Part shown: one piece after another, positions 49,520-58,387 of the stretch | Position numbering within the stretch: position 1 is the stretch's first letter | Layout: every line of letters starts with the position of its first letter | Source of the DNA: JAAYBF01 sp963715445 | GTDB lineage: Bacteria > Actinomycetota > Thermoleophilia > Solirubrobacterales > Thermoleophilaceae | Assembly (NCBI GenBank): GCA_963715445.1 | Contig: OY970240.1 | Coordinates: forward strand, 1,116,001 to 1,180,000 | DNA: 64,000 nucleotides | Direction: 5' to 3' | Made by a program: the position numbers and the translations under genes | The notes under the pieces: model-generated | Told to the model about the DNA's origin: nothing | Database searches by the model: none | The model's input: only the letters and a program-made list of their open reading frames with translations

Positions 49520-49735
49520 TGCTACGCTGGCCGCGCAAGCTCACGGCGTGGGGAACCCGGTGCGAATCCGGGGCTGACGCGCAGCGGTATGGGTGACGAC
49601 TGGATCGTGTAGTTCCACTGGGCCGATCAAGAGGCCCGGGAAGGAGATCCGGAAGGACGAACCCGAGCCCGAATATCCGGCCGCGAGCGAAGCAGGTACG
49701 CCTCGCGAATAGGCGGCCGGCCACTCGCGCTGGTG
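49520..49735 (+). promoter_or_regulatory. Cobalamin riboswitch
   Basis: The conserved core of B12 riboswitches is present: GGGAACCCGGTGCGAATCCG (49551-49570) followed directly by GGGCTGACGCGCAGCGGTAT. Downstream are the GTTCCACTGGGCC region (49612-49624) and AAGGAGATCCGG (49641-49652), which resemble the B12-box side. GGCC (49529-49532) and GGCC (49679-49682) could close the outer stem. It lies between the peptidase E pair and an exported toroid protein, so that operon should be repressed by adenosyl- or other cobalamin. Edges are approximate. Confidence 0.9.
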
Positions 49736-49745
49736 CGTGTGTGGG

Positions 49746-49771
49746 CTGCCGCCCGAAAGAAGGAGCGGCAG
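49746..49771 (+). promoter_or_regulatory. Start-codon hairpin, candidate riboswitch expression platform
   Basis: CTGCCGC (49746-49752) pairs perfectly with GCGGCAG (49765-49771), whose last G is the first base of the GTG start; the loop holds most of the AAGGAG ribosome binding site. GGGC (49743-49746) with GCCC (49751-49754) is a mutually exclusive alternative. Such competition would fit translational control by the riboswitch just upstream. Confidence 0.45.
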
Positions 49772-51540
49772 TGAAAACACCAGCCCGGATCAACCCGGCT
49801 CGCATCGCGCGAGCCACATGCGCCGTCGCGCTCACGCTGCTGGCGTGCGCGCCGGCAGCCAGTGCATTCGTAACCGAGCAGCAGGCCCAGGACTCCGCCG
49901 ACGCGGCGGTCGCCTGGTTCCAGACCCAGCAGGATGCGCCAACCGGCGAGCTCACCGGCTTCGGCGGCGACTGGGCGATGGTCGCCCTCGCCGGCGCCGG
50001 CGTCAGCCCAGCCGACTTCCACGTAGGCCTGACCGACCCGAGCCTCCAGGACTTCTTCCACCAGTCCTGGGACTGGTTCGGCCCAGGCGATCTCGCAACC
50101 GATCAGGAGCGCGCGATCCTCGCGGGTCAGGCGGCCGGGATGCAGACCGCCAAACTGAACAGCTCGCGCAACATCGTCGCCAAACTGGCGACGTTCTACG
50201 ACGGCAGCCAGCTCGGCAGCCCGGCGCTCGTCAACGACGACATCTTCGGGCTGCTCGCGCTCGACCATGCGGGAGCGATCGAAGCGATCTCGCCGTCGCT
50301 GGCCTCGACGGTTAGGGGCAGCCAGACGACCAAGACCCCGGGCGCGGCGGGCTGGAACTACGGCGGTCAGCCGAACCAGGACCCTGATGTGGACATGACC
50401 GGCGCCGGCATCGCAGCGCTCTGCGCAGCCGGGGCGACCGCCAGCGACCCCGCGGTCGCAAAGGCGGTCGATTGGCTCGAGACCAAGCAGGACGACGCCA
50501 ACGGAGGCATCGTCAGCTCGTTCTTCGGGGCGAACGCCGACTCGACGGCCTGGGTGGTCAACGGGCTACGCCAGTGCGGCATCGACCCGCAGGGCCCGGA
50601 GTGGACCACCACGACCGGCAAGACGCCGCTCGACTTCCTGCTCACCCTCCAGCTCCCGAGCGGGGCGATGGGCTGGACGTCCGGAGACACGTTCGAGAAC
50701 CTCTATGCGACCCAGGACGCGGTCACGGCGCTGGTCGGCGACGGCTTCGGCTCCGCCCCCGCTGAGCGCGAGAACCCAGCCGACCCGGTGGTCCGCCCGG
50801 CTCCGGACGTGGCCGATGGGACTGCGGTCCCGTTGACGCTGGTCCTGGACCACGGCACCGATCAGCCCGGCGCCGAGCGGGCCTGCTCGGTGACGGCCCC
50901 CACCGGCGCGACGGTCGCGCAGGTGCTCCAAGCAGCCACGGCGAGCACCACACCCGCCTACTGCCTGACGCTGCTGAAGCTGGCCGGCAGCGGGGAGGCG
51001 GCACGGATCGCAGGCATGAACGGCGTGACCGGAGCCGCCGGCGCGAAGTGGAAGGCGAGCGTCGACGGTGGCGCGGCGAAGGCCGAGCTCACCGACGAGG
51101 TAGGGCTCGGCAGCACGGTGGTCGTGAAGCTGGACGGCAAGGCCGCCGGCGATTCGACGCCGCCGCCGGTGAAGATCGCCACGCCCGTGCAGCGAGTGCC
51201 CAAGGCGGTGCTCGCTCGCGGCAAGCGCCTGAAGCTCGGGCCGCAGGGCGGCCTGAGGCTGGCCGTTCGCTGCCCACGCGGGCTCGGGGCGGCAGGCTGC
51301 CAGGGCGTGCTGCGCGTCAAGTACCGCGTCGGGAAGGGGCGCTACAAGACCTCCGGGAGCCTGATGTTCGTGGTCAGGTCGGGAGCACGGCGTGTGGTGA
51401 AGGTGCGGCTCGGCTCGAAGCTGCGCAGGCTCGCCGCAAGGCCGGGCGGGCACCGAGTGCGCATCGAGGCGACGGTCCGGGATCCCGGTACCGGAGCCAT
51501 CACCACGACGCGCTCGTCTGCGCTGGTGAAGGGCCGCTAG
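49771..51540 (+). CDS. Exported intrinsic factor/transcobalamin-like protein (toroid + DUF4430)
   Basis: A 589-residue exported protein under a cobalamin riboswitch. Residues 1-32 are a signal peptide ending 'APAASA'. Residues 34-325 look like an alpha/alpha-toroid of the terpene cyclase/intrinsic factor kind, with repeated helix signatures 'DVDMTGAGIAALCAAG', 'NADSTAWVVNGLRQCG' and 'YATQDAVTALVGD'. Residues 340-455 resemble a DUF4430/transcobalamin C-terminal beta domain ('KWKASVDGGAAKAELTDEVG', 'GSTVVVKL'). A basic, two-Cys beta-rich tail follows. This is the domain order of animal intrinsic factor, so extracellular cobalamin binding is proposed. The start is GTG 49771 with AAGGAG upstream. 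No sortase signal or membrane anchor is seen. Confidence 0.8.
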   Translation: MKTPARINPARIARATCAVALTLLACAPAASAFVTEQQAQDSADAAVAWFQTQQDAPTGELTGFGGDWAMVALAGAGVSPADFHVGLTDPSLQDFFHQSWDWFGPGDLATDQERAILAGQAAGMQTAKLNSSRNIVAKLATFYDGSQLGSPALVNDDIFGLLALDHAGAIEAISPSLASTVRGSQTTKTPGAAGWNYGGQPNQDPDVDMTGAGIAALCAAGATASDPAVAKAVDWLETKQDDANGGIVSSFFGANADSTAWVVNGLRQCGIDPQGPEWTTTTGKTPLDFLLTLQLPSGAMGWTSGDTFENLYATQDAVTALVGDGFGSAPAERENPADPVVRPAPDVADGTAVPLTLVLDHGTDQPGAERACSVTAPTGATVAQVLQAATASTTPAYCLTLLKLAGSGEAARIAGMNGVTGAAGAKWKASVDGGAAKAELTDEVGLGSTVVVKLDGKAAGDSTPPPVKIATPVQRVPKAVLARGKRLKLGPQGGLRLAVRCPRGLGAAGCQGVLRVKYRVGKGRYKTSGSLMFVVRSGARRVVKVRLGSKLRRLAARPGGHRVRIEATVRDPGTGAITTTRSSALVKGR

Positions 51541-51549
51541 ATCCCAGCG

Positions 51550-53454
51550 ATGCATCGAACACGCACAGCCGCCGCGGCAGTTGCCGCGGCGGCTGGCGCG
51601 CTCGCCTGCGTGAGCGCCGAGGCGATGCCGATCGACGTCTCACTGCGGATCGAGGGGCGCTCGGCGACCCTCTACGAGGGCCCGCTGCGGACCGACGCCC
51701 GGTCTGTCGATGGAGGCGACGGGAGCGGCTCCCACCCTTGTGGGGCGGGGCGGCCCTCTGTCCTCGGTGCGCTCGCCGACGCGGCCGGAAGCCGGGGCTT
51801 CGACTGGCGCGCGACGTGGAAGCCGGACTTCCAGGACTTCTTCATCGATCGCATCGGGCCCGACTCGTCGAGCGCGGCGACCGCCTCGTACTGGGCCACG
51901 CTCGTCGACTGGCGCTACACCGGCGGCGCGTGCACGGCCGATCTCGATCCCGGCGCCGAGATCCTCTGGGCCTACGACACCGGCAGCCGACCGCTGATCC
52001 TGAGCCTCGCCGGGCCCGCGCACGCCGAGATCGGAGAGGCGCTGACGGTCAGCGTTCGCGACGGCTGGGTGCGGGCCGACACGGGCCTCGACGGAGGTCC
52101 GGTTGCCGGAGCCCGGGTGGGCGGCGTGACGACCGACGCGGCAGGCCGCGCGGTGCTGCGCTTCACCGAGCCCGGACTCAAGCGCCTGAAGGCCGAGCGC
52201 GGCGACGCGATCCGCTCCAACGCCCTCGACGTCTGCGTCGGCGACGTCCGGTGCGAGGGAGCTCTGCCTGCGCCGGGTGGCGGCCCCCGAGGGGCCGCGC
52301 TCTATATCTCGAAGATCTCGAACGGCGACCGCTTCGCCCGGCGGCGAGGGCCGCGAATCCTGCGTGGCGGCACGGTCGCCTCCGCTGTGACCCTCTCGCT
52401 GCGGCGAACCGCCGGCGAGCGCTGCTCGAGCTGGGACGCGACGGCGCGGCGCCTGCGAGCCCTCGGGTGCGGCAGTGCGCCGCTCCGCTTCCCCGCCCGC
52501 GTGTCCGAAGGCCGCTGGCACCGCGACCTGGGCGCAACGCTGCCGCCGGGCCGCTACTCCCTGCTGGCGCTCGCCGGCAAGGACCGGCAGCGGCTCAGGT
52601 TCACGATTGCCGCCGCCCCGCGGACCGCCTCGGTGGCGGCGGACAGCGCCCGCCGCTACCTGATCCGCGCGGAGAGCCCCGGCGGAGGCTTTGGCTCGAG
52701 CCCGCGAAGCGCGCCCGCCGCCCTCTACACCGGCTGGACCGCGATCGGCCTTCGCCGGAGCCGTCTTGGGCCCTCTGGGCGCAGAGCTCTGCGCCGCGCT
52801 CGCGCCCTGCTGCGATCCCGGGCGCTGCGCCCGCGGACGCTCGCCGACCTGGAGCGTGGCGTGCTCGCGCTCAGCGGCTCGCCGCAACGAGGCGACCGTG
52901 CCGCGCTGCGGCGATGGCGGGAGGCGATCGTCCGGCACCAGCGCAGCGACGGGTCCTTTGCCGGCCAGACGAACCTCACGGCCTACGCCGTACTGGCGCT
53001 GCGCTCCGACGCGGCATACGCCGGAACGGCACGCCGTGCCCGATCCTGGATCGCTCGCCGGCAGCTCTCCGACGGCGGCTTCGCGGCGATCCCCAGCGCA
53101 GCGATCGGCGATGCCGACACAACCGGCGCCGTTCTGTGGGCGCTGGGCCGCGGGGCATGGTCGCGCGCATCCAAGTCGGCCGTTCGCTTCCTCCGCCGCC
53201 GCCAGAACCCGGACGGCGGCTTCGGGGCGCTCGGGGGCGAGTCCAACGCCCAGTCCACCGCGCTCGCCGTGCTCGGCCTGCGAGCGGCGGGGCGAGACCC
53301 CCGCCGCATGCGAACGGAGGACGGGATCTCACCGCTCGACCACCTGCGCGCACGGGTGCTCCGCAGCGGAGCCATCGGCTACGCGCGAGGAAGCTCCCCC
53401 ACACCGGTGTGGAGCACGTCCCAGGCGCTCGCGGCCCTCAGCGACATGCCGTAG
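51550..53454 (+). CDS. Exported DUF4430 + toroid protein, reversed domain order
   Basis: A 634-residue exported protein nine bases after the previous gene. After a signal peptide (1-25), residues 27-130 form a DUF4430-like domain ('VSLRIEGRSATLYEGPLRTD', 'ASYWATLVDWRYTGGACTAD', 'GAEILWAYDTGS'). An Ig-like domain (about 145-240) and another beta-rich region follow. Residues 370-634 form a helical toroid with prenyltransferase/terpene-cyclase repeats: 'NLTAYAVLALRSD', 'SDGGFAAIPSAAIGDADTTG' and 'PDGGFGALGGESNAQSTALA'. The same two modules as its neighbour are thus present in the opposite order, which supports a joint role in capturing cobalamin outside the cell. Confidence 0.8.
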   Translation: MHRTRTAAAAVAAAAGALACVSAEAMPIDVSLRIEGRSATLYEGPLRTDARSVDGGDGSGSHPCGAGRPSVLGALADAAGSRGFDWRATWKPDFQDFFIDRIGPDSSSAATASYWATLVDWRYTGGACTADLDPGAEILWAYDTGSRPLILSLAGPAHAEIGEALTVSVRDGWVRADTGLDGGPVAGARVGGVTTDAAGRAVLRFTEPGLKRLKAERGDAIRSNALDVCVGDVRCEGALPAPGGGPRGAALYISKISNGDRFARRRGPRILRGGTVASAVTLSLRRTAGERCSSWDATARRLRALGCGSAPLRFPARVSEGRWHRDLGATLPPGRYSLLALAGKDRQRLRFTIAAAPRTASVAADSARRYLIRAESPGGGFGSSPRSAPAALYTGWTAIGLRRSRLGPSGRRALRRARALLRSRALRPRTLADLERGVLALSGSPQRGDRAALRRWREAIVRHQRSDGSFAGQTNLTAYAVLALRSDAAYAGTARRARSWIARRQLSDGGFAAIPSAAIGDADTTGAVLWALGRGAWSRASKSAVRFLRRRQNPDGGFGALGGESNAQSTALAVLGLRAAGRDPRRMRTEDGISPLDHLRARVLRSGAIGYARGSSPTPVWSTSQALAALSDMP

Positions 53455-53461
53455 AAAAGAA

Positions 53462-53491
53462 ACGGGGATCGCCCGCCCCGGCGATCCCCGT
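53462..53491. terminator. Perfect 12-bp hairpin, intrinsic-type terminator
   Basis: ACGGGGATCGCC (53462-53473) pairs with GGCGATCCCCGT (53480-53491) around a six-base loop. It begins eight bases after the stop of the cobalamin operon. On the minus strand the hairpin is followed by TTTCTTTTC, so it has the form of an intrinsic terminator for the Glu-Pro repeat gene, and it may stop both strands. Confidence 0.7.
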
Positions 53492-53517
53492 GTACAACAA
53501 CGCGGCGTCCCGTGCCG

Positions 53518-53552
53518 CAGAGTTACGACTGGCCTAGACCGTCGTAACTCTG
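53518..53552. repeat. Perfect 12-bp inverted repeat
   Basis: CAGAGTTACGAC (53518-53529) and GTCGTAACTCTG (53541-53552) are exact reverse complements with an 11-base spacer, in the convergent gap between the cobalamin operon and the Glu-Pro repeat gene. The role is unknown; it could be a second terminator arm or a protein-binding site. Confidence 0.6.
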
Positions 53553-53663
53553 AAATCGACTCCCTTGGCCAACCGCGTTAGAGATTGCCCATGACCCTGG
53601 ACATCCGTCCAGGTGCACGCCGTGAGATCAGCGCTGAACGGGGATTGCGGGGGAGCGCCGCGC

Positions 53664-54182
<519 letters not shown>

Positions 54183-54300
54183 CGCTCGAAAGCCTACGTC
54201 ACCGCCGCGCCGGCCGTCCACCACCGGTCAGGGCCGCCGCTGCACGAGCAGCGGCGGCCGTGCGCCGATACCATGGGGACCCCGCTGCGCGCGGGAGCTC

Positions 54301-54373
54301 GGGGCTGTAGCTCAGCTGGAAGAGCGCTGCCTTCGCATGGCAGAGGTCAGGGGTTCGAGTCCCCTCAGCTCCA
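54301..54373 (+). tRNA. tRNA-Ala (CGC)
   Basis: A 73-base cloverleaf with acceptor GGGGCTG/CAGCTCC including the alanine G3-U70 pair, D-arm TAGCTCAGCTGGAAGAGC, anticodon stem CTGCC/GGCAG with loop TTCGCAT (anticodon CGC), and T-arm GGGGTTCGAGTCCCC. No CCA is encoded. Confidence 0.97.
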
Positions 54374-54474
54374 TAGGGTCGCCTCGATGTGGCCGGCGCC
54401 AGCAGGCGGCGCCGGGCATCTCTTCGCCTTGCCGCTTGTCAGATGTAGCCGCAAAGCGTGCTAAGGATGGGGCG

Positions 54475-55203
54475 GTGATTCGACTGCCCGATCGAGTGCG
54501 GGCCTGCCTGTTCGACATGGACGGCGTGCTCACCGACACCGCCCGCCTGCACGCCCGCGCGTGGAAGCAGTCCTTCGACGACTTCCTGCGAGAGCAGCAG
54601 GGCGCGGCCGTCCAGCCCTTCGACCTCGAGGAGGACTACAAGCGCTATGTCGATGGCAAGCCGCGCGAAAGCGGAGTGCGCGACTTCCTCGCGTCGCGCG
54701 GCATCGCGCTTCCCGAGGGAAGCCCCGACGACCCGCCCGAAGCGGTGACCGTGCGGGGGGTCGGCAATCGCAAGAACGCTCTCGTCCAGCGGCTGATCGA
54801 CGAGCAGGGCGCGGACGTCTACGGCAGCTCCGTGGAGTTCGTGCGGGCCGCCCGAGACGCAGGCCTGAAGACCGCTGTCGTCTCGTCGAGCGCCAACACC
54901 GAGCGAATCCTCGACTCAGCCGGCATCGCCGACCTCTTCGATGCCCGCGTCGACGGGATCACGCTCGCCGAAGAGGGCATCGCGGGGAAGCCCTCACCGG
55001 ACTCCTTCCTGCGCGGCGCGGAGCTGGTCGGCGTGGCGCCCGACCAGGCGGCCGTCTTCGAGGACGCCATCGCGGGAGTCGAGGCCGGCCGAGCGGGCGG
55101 CTTCGCGGTCACCATTGGAGTGGACCGCGACGGCCGGGCGCAGGAGCTGCGCGAGCACGGCGCCGACGTGGTGGTCTCGGACCTCTCGGAGCTGCTCGGA
55201 TGA
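54475..55203 (+). CDS. HAD-family beta-phosphoglucomutase-like phosphatase/mutase
   Basis: A 242-residue HAD protein. The nucleophile motif 'FDMDGVLTDTARLHARAW', the Ser/Thr motif in 'TAVVSSSANTERIL', the Lys in 'EEGIAGKPSPDSFL' and the acidic motif in 'VFEDAIAGVEAGRAGGF' are all in place, and the cap resembles beta-phosphoglucomutase. GTG 54475 is chosen because conservation begins just after it. It overlaps the downstream GH65 gene (ATGA). Together they would cleave a disaccharide with phosphate and convert beta-glucose 1-phosphate to glucose 6-phosphate. Confidence 0.9.
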   Translation: MIRLPDRVRACLFDMDGVLTDTARLHARAWKQSFDDFLREQQGAAVQPFDLEEDYKRYVDGKPRESGVRDFLASRGIALPEGSPDDPPEAVTVRGVGNRKNALVQRLIDEQGADVYGSSVEFVRAARDAGLKTAVVSSSANTERILDSAGIADLFDARVDGITLAEEGIAGKPSPDSFLRGAELVGVAPDQAAVFEDAIAGVEAGRAGGFAVTIGVDRDGRAQELREHGADVVVSDLSELLG

Positions 55204-57620
55204 GGGACGACGCTCACTATCCGCCGGAGCCCTGGTCCTTCGTCGAGCGGGGGATCGCGCTCGACAGGCTCGCGCAGACCGAGTCGCTGTTCACGCTCTC
55301 CAACGGCCACATCGGGCTGCGCGGCAACCTCGACGAAGGCGAGCCCGTTGGCATCAGCGGCACCTATCTGAACGGCTTCTACGAGTCCTACCCGCTCGAG
55401 TACGGCGAGCGCGGCTACGGCTTCGCCGAGGACGGCCAGGCCGTGGTCAACGTGACCGACGGCAAGATCATCCGGCTGCAGGTGGAGGACGAGCCGCTCG
55501 ACGTGCACCGCGGCCAGCTCGAGCACCACGAGCGCAGGCTCGACTTCCGCTCCGGGCTGCTCGAGCGCGAGCTGATCTGGCGGACCGCCTCGGGGCACGC
55601 CGTGAAAGTCACGAGCAAGCGCCTCGTGTCGCTCTCGCTGCGCAGCGTGGCGGCCATTTGCTACGAGATCGAGTCGATCGACGACGAGGTCCGGATCGCG
55701 ATCCAGTCGAACCTCCAGGCGAACCGCTCCGCCGTGGCGGAGGGCAACGACCCGCGCAAGGCGCGAGCGCTCGGCGACGTGCTGCGCTCGAAGCTCTCGG
55801 TGGACCAGGGCATGCGCGTCGTGCTCGGCCACGTGACCCACTCCTCCGAGCTCGCGATGGCCTCGGGCATGGAGCACCTGATCGAGTGCGACAGCGAGGT
55901 CGCTCGGCTCACCCAGTCCGAGCCCGACCTCGGCCGAGTCACCCTCTCAGTCGAGCTGAAGCCCGGCGAGAAGCTGCGGCTGGTCAAGCTGCTCTCCTAC
56001 CACTGGTCCTCGCAGCAGAGCGTCGAGTGGCTGCGCGACCAGGTCGACGCGAGCCTCGAGAGCGCCGTCGCCGAGGGCTTCGACGGCCTCGCCAAGGAGC
56101 AGTGCAAGGTGCTCGACCGCTACTGGAAGCGGGCCGACATCGAGCTCGATGGGGATCCGGAGCTGCAGCAGGCGCTGCGCTTCGCGATGTTCCACGTCTT
56201 CCAGGCCGCCGCCCGCAACGAGGGCCGCGCTATCCCCGCGAAGGGCCTGACCGGAACGGGCTACGACGGCCACGCCTTCTGGGACACCGAGAGCTTCGTG
56301 CTGCCGATCCTCACCTTCACCGCGCCGGAGACGGTCCGGCACGCGCTCACCTGGCGCCACTCGATCCTCGACGCCGCCCGCGAGCGCGCCGCGCAGCTCG
56401 ACCTCGACGGCGCCGCGATGCCGTGGCGCACCATCCACGGCGAGGAGTGCTCGGGGTACTGGCCCGCGGGCACGGCCGCGTTCCACGTGAACGCCTCCGT
56501 CGCGGCGGCGGTGCGGCGCTACATCCAGGTGACCGGCGACGACGAGTTCGAGCGCGAGTACGGCTGCGAGCTGCTCGTGGAGACCGCCCGCCTGTGGCGC
56601 AGCCTCGGCCACCACGACGAGTTCGGCGCGTTCCGCATCGAGGGCGTCACCGGGCCCGACGAGTACTCGGCGCTCGTGGACAACAACGTCTACACGAACC
56701 TGATGGCTCAGCAGAACCTGCAGGTCGCGGCGCAGTGCATCGAGCGACACCCCGACATCGCCGAGCGGATGGGGGTGCACGAGGAGGAGCGCCTCTCCTG
56801 GATCGCTGCCGCCGAGGCGATGCACATCCCCTTCGACGAGCGGCGGGGCATCCACCCCCAGGACGACGGCTTCCTCAACCACCAGCCGTGGGACTTCGAG
56901 GACACGCCGGCGGACCGCTACCCGCTCCTGCTCCACTACCCCTACTTCCAGCTCTACCGGCAGCAGGTCGTCAAGCAGGCCGACCTCGTCTTCGCGATGC
57001 ACGCGCGCGGAGACGCGTTCACCCCCGAGCAGAAGCTCGCCAACTTCGACTACTACGAGAGCCTCTGCGTACGCGACTCGTCCCTGTCGGCGGCGACCCA
57101 GGCCGTGATCGCCGCCGAGGTGGGGCATCTCGACCTCGCCAGGGACTACCTGTACGAAGCGGCGCGAATGGACATCGAGGACCTCAACGGGAACACCGGC
57201 GACGGCCTCCACATGGCTTCGCTCGCGGGCGCGGTGATCGCGACGATCGCCGGCTTCGGCGGCATGCGCGACCACGGGGGCAAGCTGCTCTTCCGGCCGC
57301 GCCTGCCCGAGGGGATCGACCGCCTCTGCTTCGGGATCGAGGTCCGCGGGACGCTGCTGCGCATCGAGGTCCTCCCGGCTGAGGCGACCTACCGCGTCGA
57401 GCGTGGAGCCGGCATCCGCCTGACCCACTGGGAGGAGCGCGTCGAGCTCGCCGAGAGCCAGGCGGCGACGCTCGCCATCCCTCCCGCGCCGGACCTGCCG
57501 CGACCATCCCAGCCACACGGCCGCGAGCCGGGGCGAGCGCGCCCTGACGCCGACCCGCTGACGGCCCTGCGGACGCCCAAAACCGGCACCGGCACCGAAG
57601 GCATAGAGGCCGTCGGCTAG
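55200..57620 (+). CDS. Glycoside hydrolase family 65 disaccharide phosphorylase
   Basis: An 806-residue GH65 enzyme of the trehalose/maltose/kojibiose phosphorylase group. The N-terminal beta-sandwich contains 'ESLFTLSNGHIGLRGNLDEG', the (alpha/alpha)6 barrel has 'KGLTGTGYDGHAFWDTE', the catalytic acid E488 is in 'EGVTGPDEYSALVDNN', and 'ALVDNNVYTN' and 'LLLHYPYFQLYRQQVVKQAD' are diagnostic. The C-terminal 60 residues are a Pro/Arg/Gly-rich tail. Pairing with a beta-phosphoglucomutase-like gene supports phosphorolysis; trehalose is the commonest substrate of such pairs, but specificity cannot be read directly. Confidence 0.93.
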   Translation: MRDDAHYPPEPWSFVERGIALDRLAQTESLFTLSNGHIGLRGNLDEGEPVGISGTYLNGFYESYPLEYGERGYGFAEDGQAVVNVTDGKIIRLQVEDEPLDVHRGQLEHHERRLDFRSGLLERELIWRTASGHAVKVTSKRLVSLSLRSVAAICYEIESIDDEVRIAIQSNLQANRSAVAEGNDPRKARALGDVLRSKLSVDQGMRVVLGHVTHSSELAMASGMEHLIECDSEVARLTQSEPDLGRVTLSVELKPGEKLRLVKLLSYHWSSQQSVEWLRDQVDASLESAVAEGFDGLAKEQCKVLDRYWKRADIELDGDPELQQALRFAMFHVFQAAARNEGRAIPAKGLTGTGYDGHAFWDTESFVLPILTFTAPETVRHALTWRHSILDAARERAAQLDLDGAAMPWRTIHGEECSGYWPAGTAAFHVNASVAAAVRRYIQVTGDDEFEREYGCELLVETARLWRSLGHHDEFGAFRIEGVTGPDEYSALVDNNVYTNLMAQQNLQVAAQCIERHPDIAERMGVHEEERLSWIAAAEAMHIPFDERRGIHPQDDGFLNHQPWDFEDTPADRYPLLLHYPYFQLYRQQVVKQADLVFAMHARGDAFTPEQKLANFDYYESLCVRDSSLSAATQAVIAAEVGHLDLARDYLYEAARMDIEDLNGNTGDGLHMASLAGAVIATIAGFGGMRDHGGKLLFRPRLPEGIDRLCFGIEVRGTLLRIEVLPAEATYRVERGAGIRLTHWEERVELAESQAATLAIPPAPDLPRPSQPHGREPGRARPDADPLTALRTPKTGTGTEGIEAVG

Positions 57621-57662
57621 CAGGCCGAAGGCAGGAAGGGCGAGGGGGTGGACGAAACCCCT

Positions 57663-57684
57663 GATAGCGAGGAGACTCGCTATC
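57663..57684. repeat. Perfect 9-bp hairpin with GAGA loop
   Basis: GATAGCGAG (57663-57671) and CTCGCTATC (57676-57684) flank GAGA, a GNRA-type tetraloop. It lies between the GH65 gene and the DUF4389 gene, 24 bases before the latter's ATG. It could act as a terminator stem, a 5' leader element or an operator. Confidence 0.55.
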
Positions 57685-57708
57685 CCCGGCCAGTGAGGAA
57701 GTGCCGCG

Positions 57709-58374
57709 ATGAACGACCCTATTCCACCCGGGGGCGCCTCAGGCGCCTCCTCGGAGGGGGCTTACCCGGCTCAGTACGACGTCGAGTATCCCGATCGGGC
57801 GCTCAACCGCCTGACGACCTTCTTCCGGATCTTCACGGTCATCCCGATCGCCATCGTCCTCACCGCGGTGTCGGGCGGCGGCTCCTACGGTGGCGGCGAG
57901 GCCTACGCCTATGCCGGCACGGCCGGCGGGTTCCTCTTCGCAGGGGTGCTGCTGATGATCCTCTTCCGCCAGAAGTACCCGCGCTGGTGGTTCGACTGGA
58001 ACCAGGAGCTGCTGCGCTTCTCCGGCCGGGTGACGCTCTACATGTCGCTCCTCGACGATCGCTACCCCTCCACGGACGAGCAGCAGTCGCTGCGGCTCGA
58101 CCTGCGCTATCCCGACGTCCCGAACGACCTCAACCGGTTCCTGCCGCTGGTCAAGTGGCTGCTCGCCATACCGCACTACATCGTGCTGTTCGTGCTCGGC
58201 ATCGGGGCGTTCTTCGCCGTGGTGATCGCGTGGTTCGCGATCCTCTTCACGGGTCGCTACCCGCGTGACCTGTTCGACTACGTGGTCGGCGTCCAGCGCT
58301 GGGGCCTGCGCGTGGCGGCCTATGCGTTCGTCCTGACGACGGACCGCTACCCGCCGTTCCGCCTGCGGCCCTAG
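57709..58374 (+). CDS. DUF4389 membrane protein
   Basis: A 221-residue membrane protein of the DUF4389 family. 'AQYDVEYPDRALNRLTTFFR' is the family opening, followed by TM1, a Gly/Tyr loop, TM2 ('TAGGFLFAGVLLMILFRQKY'), 'SLLDDRYPSTDEQQSLRLDL', 'VKWLLAIPHYIVLFVLGIGA' as TM3, and 'ILFTGRYPRDLFDYVVGVQR' near the end. GAGGA precedes the ATG. The function of the family is unknown. Confidence 0.88.
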   Translation: MNDPIPPGGASGASSEGAYPAQYDVEYPDRALNRLTTFFRIFTVIPIAIVLTAVSGGGSYGGGEAYAYAGTAGGFLFAGVLLMILFRQKYPRWWFDWNQELLRFSGRVTLYMSLLDDRYPSTDEQQSLRLDLRYPDVPNDLNRFLPLVKWLLAIPHYIVLFVLGIGAFFAVVIAWFAILFTGRYPRDLFDYVVGVQRWGLRVAAYAFVLTTDRYPPFRLRP

Positions 58375-58387
58375 GCGCGGGGGGCGA

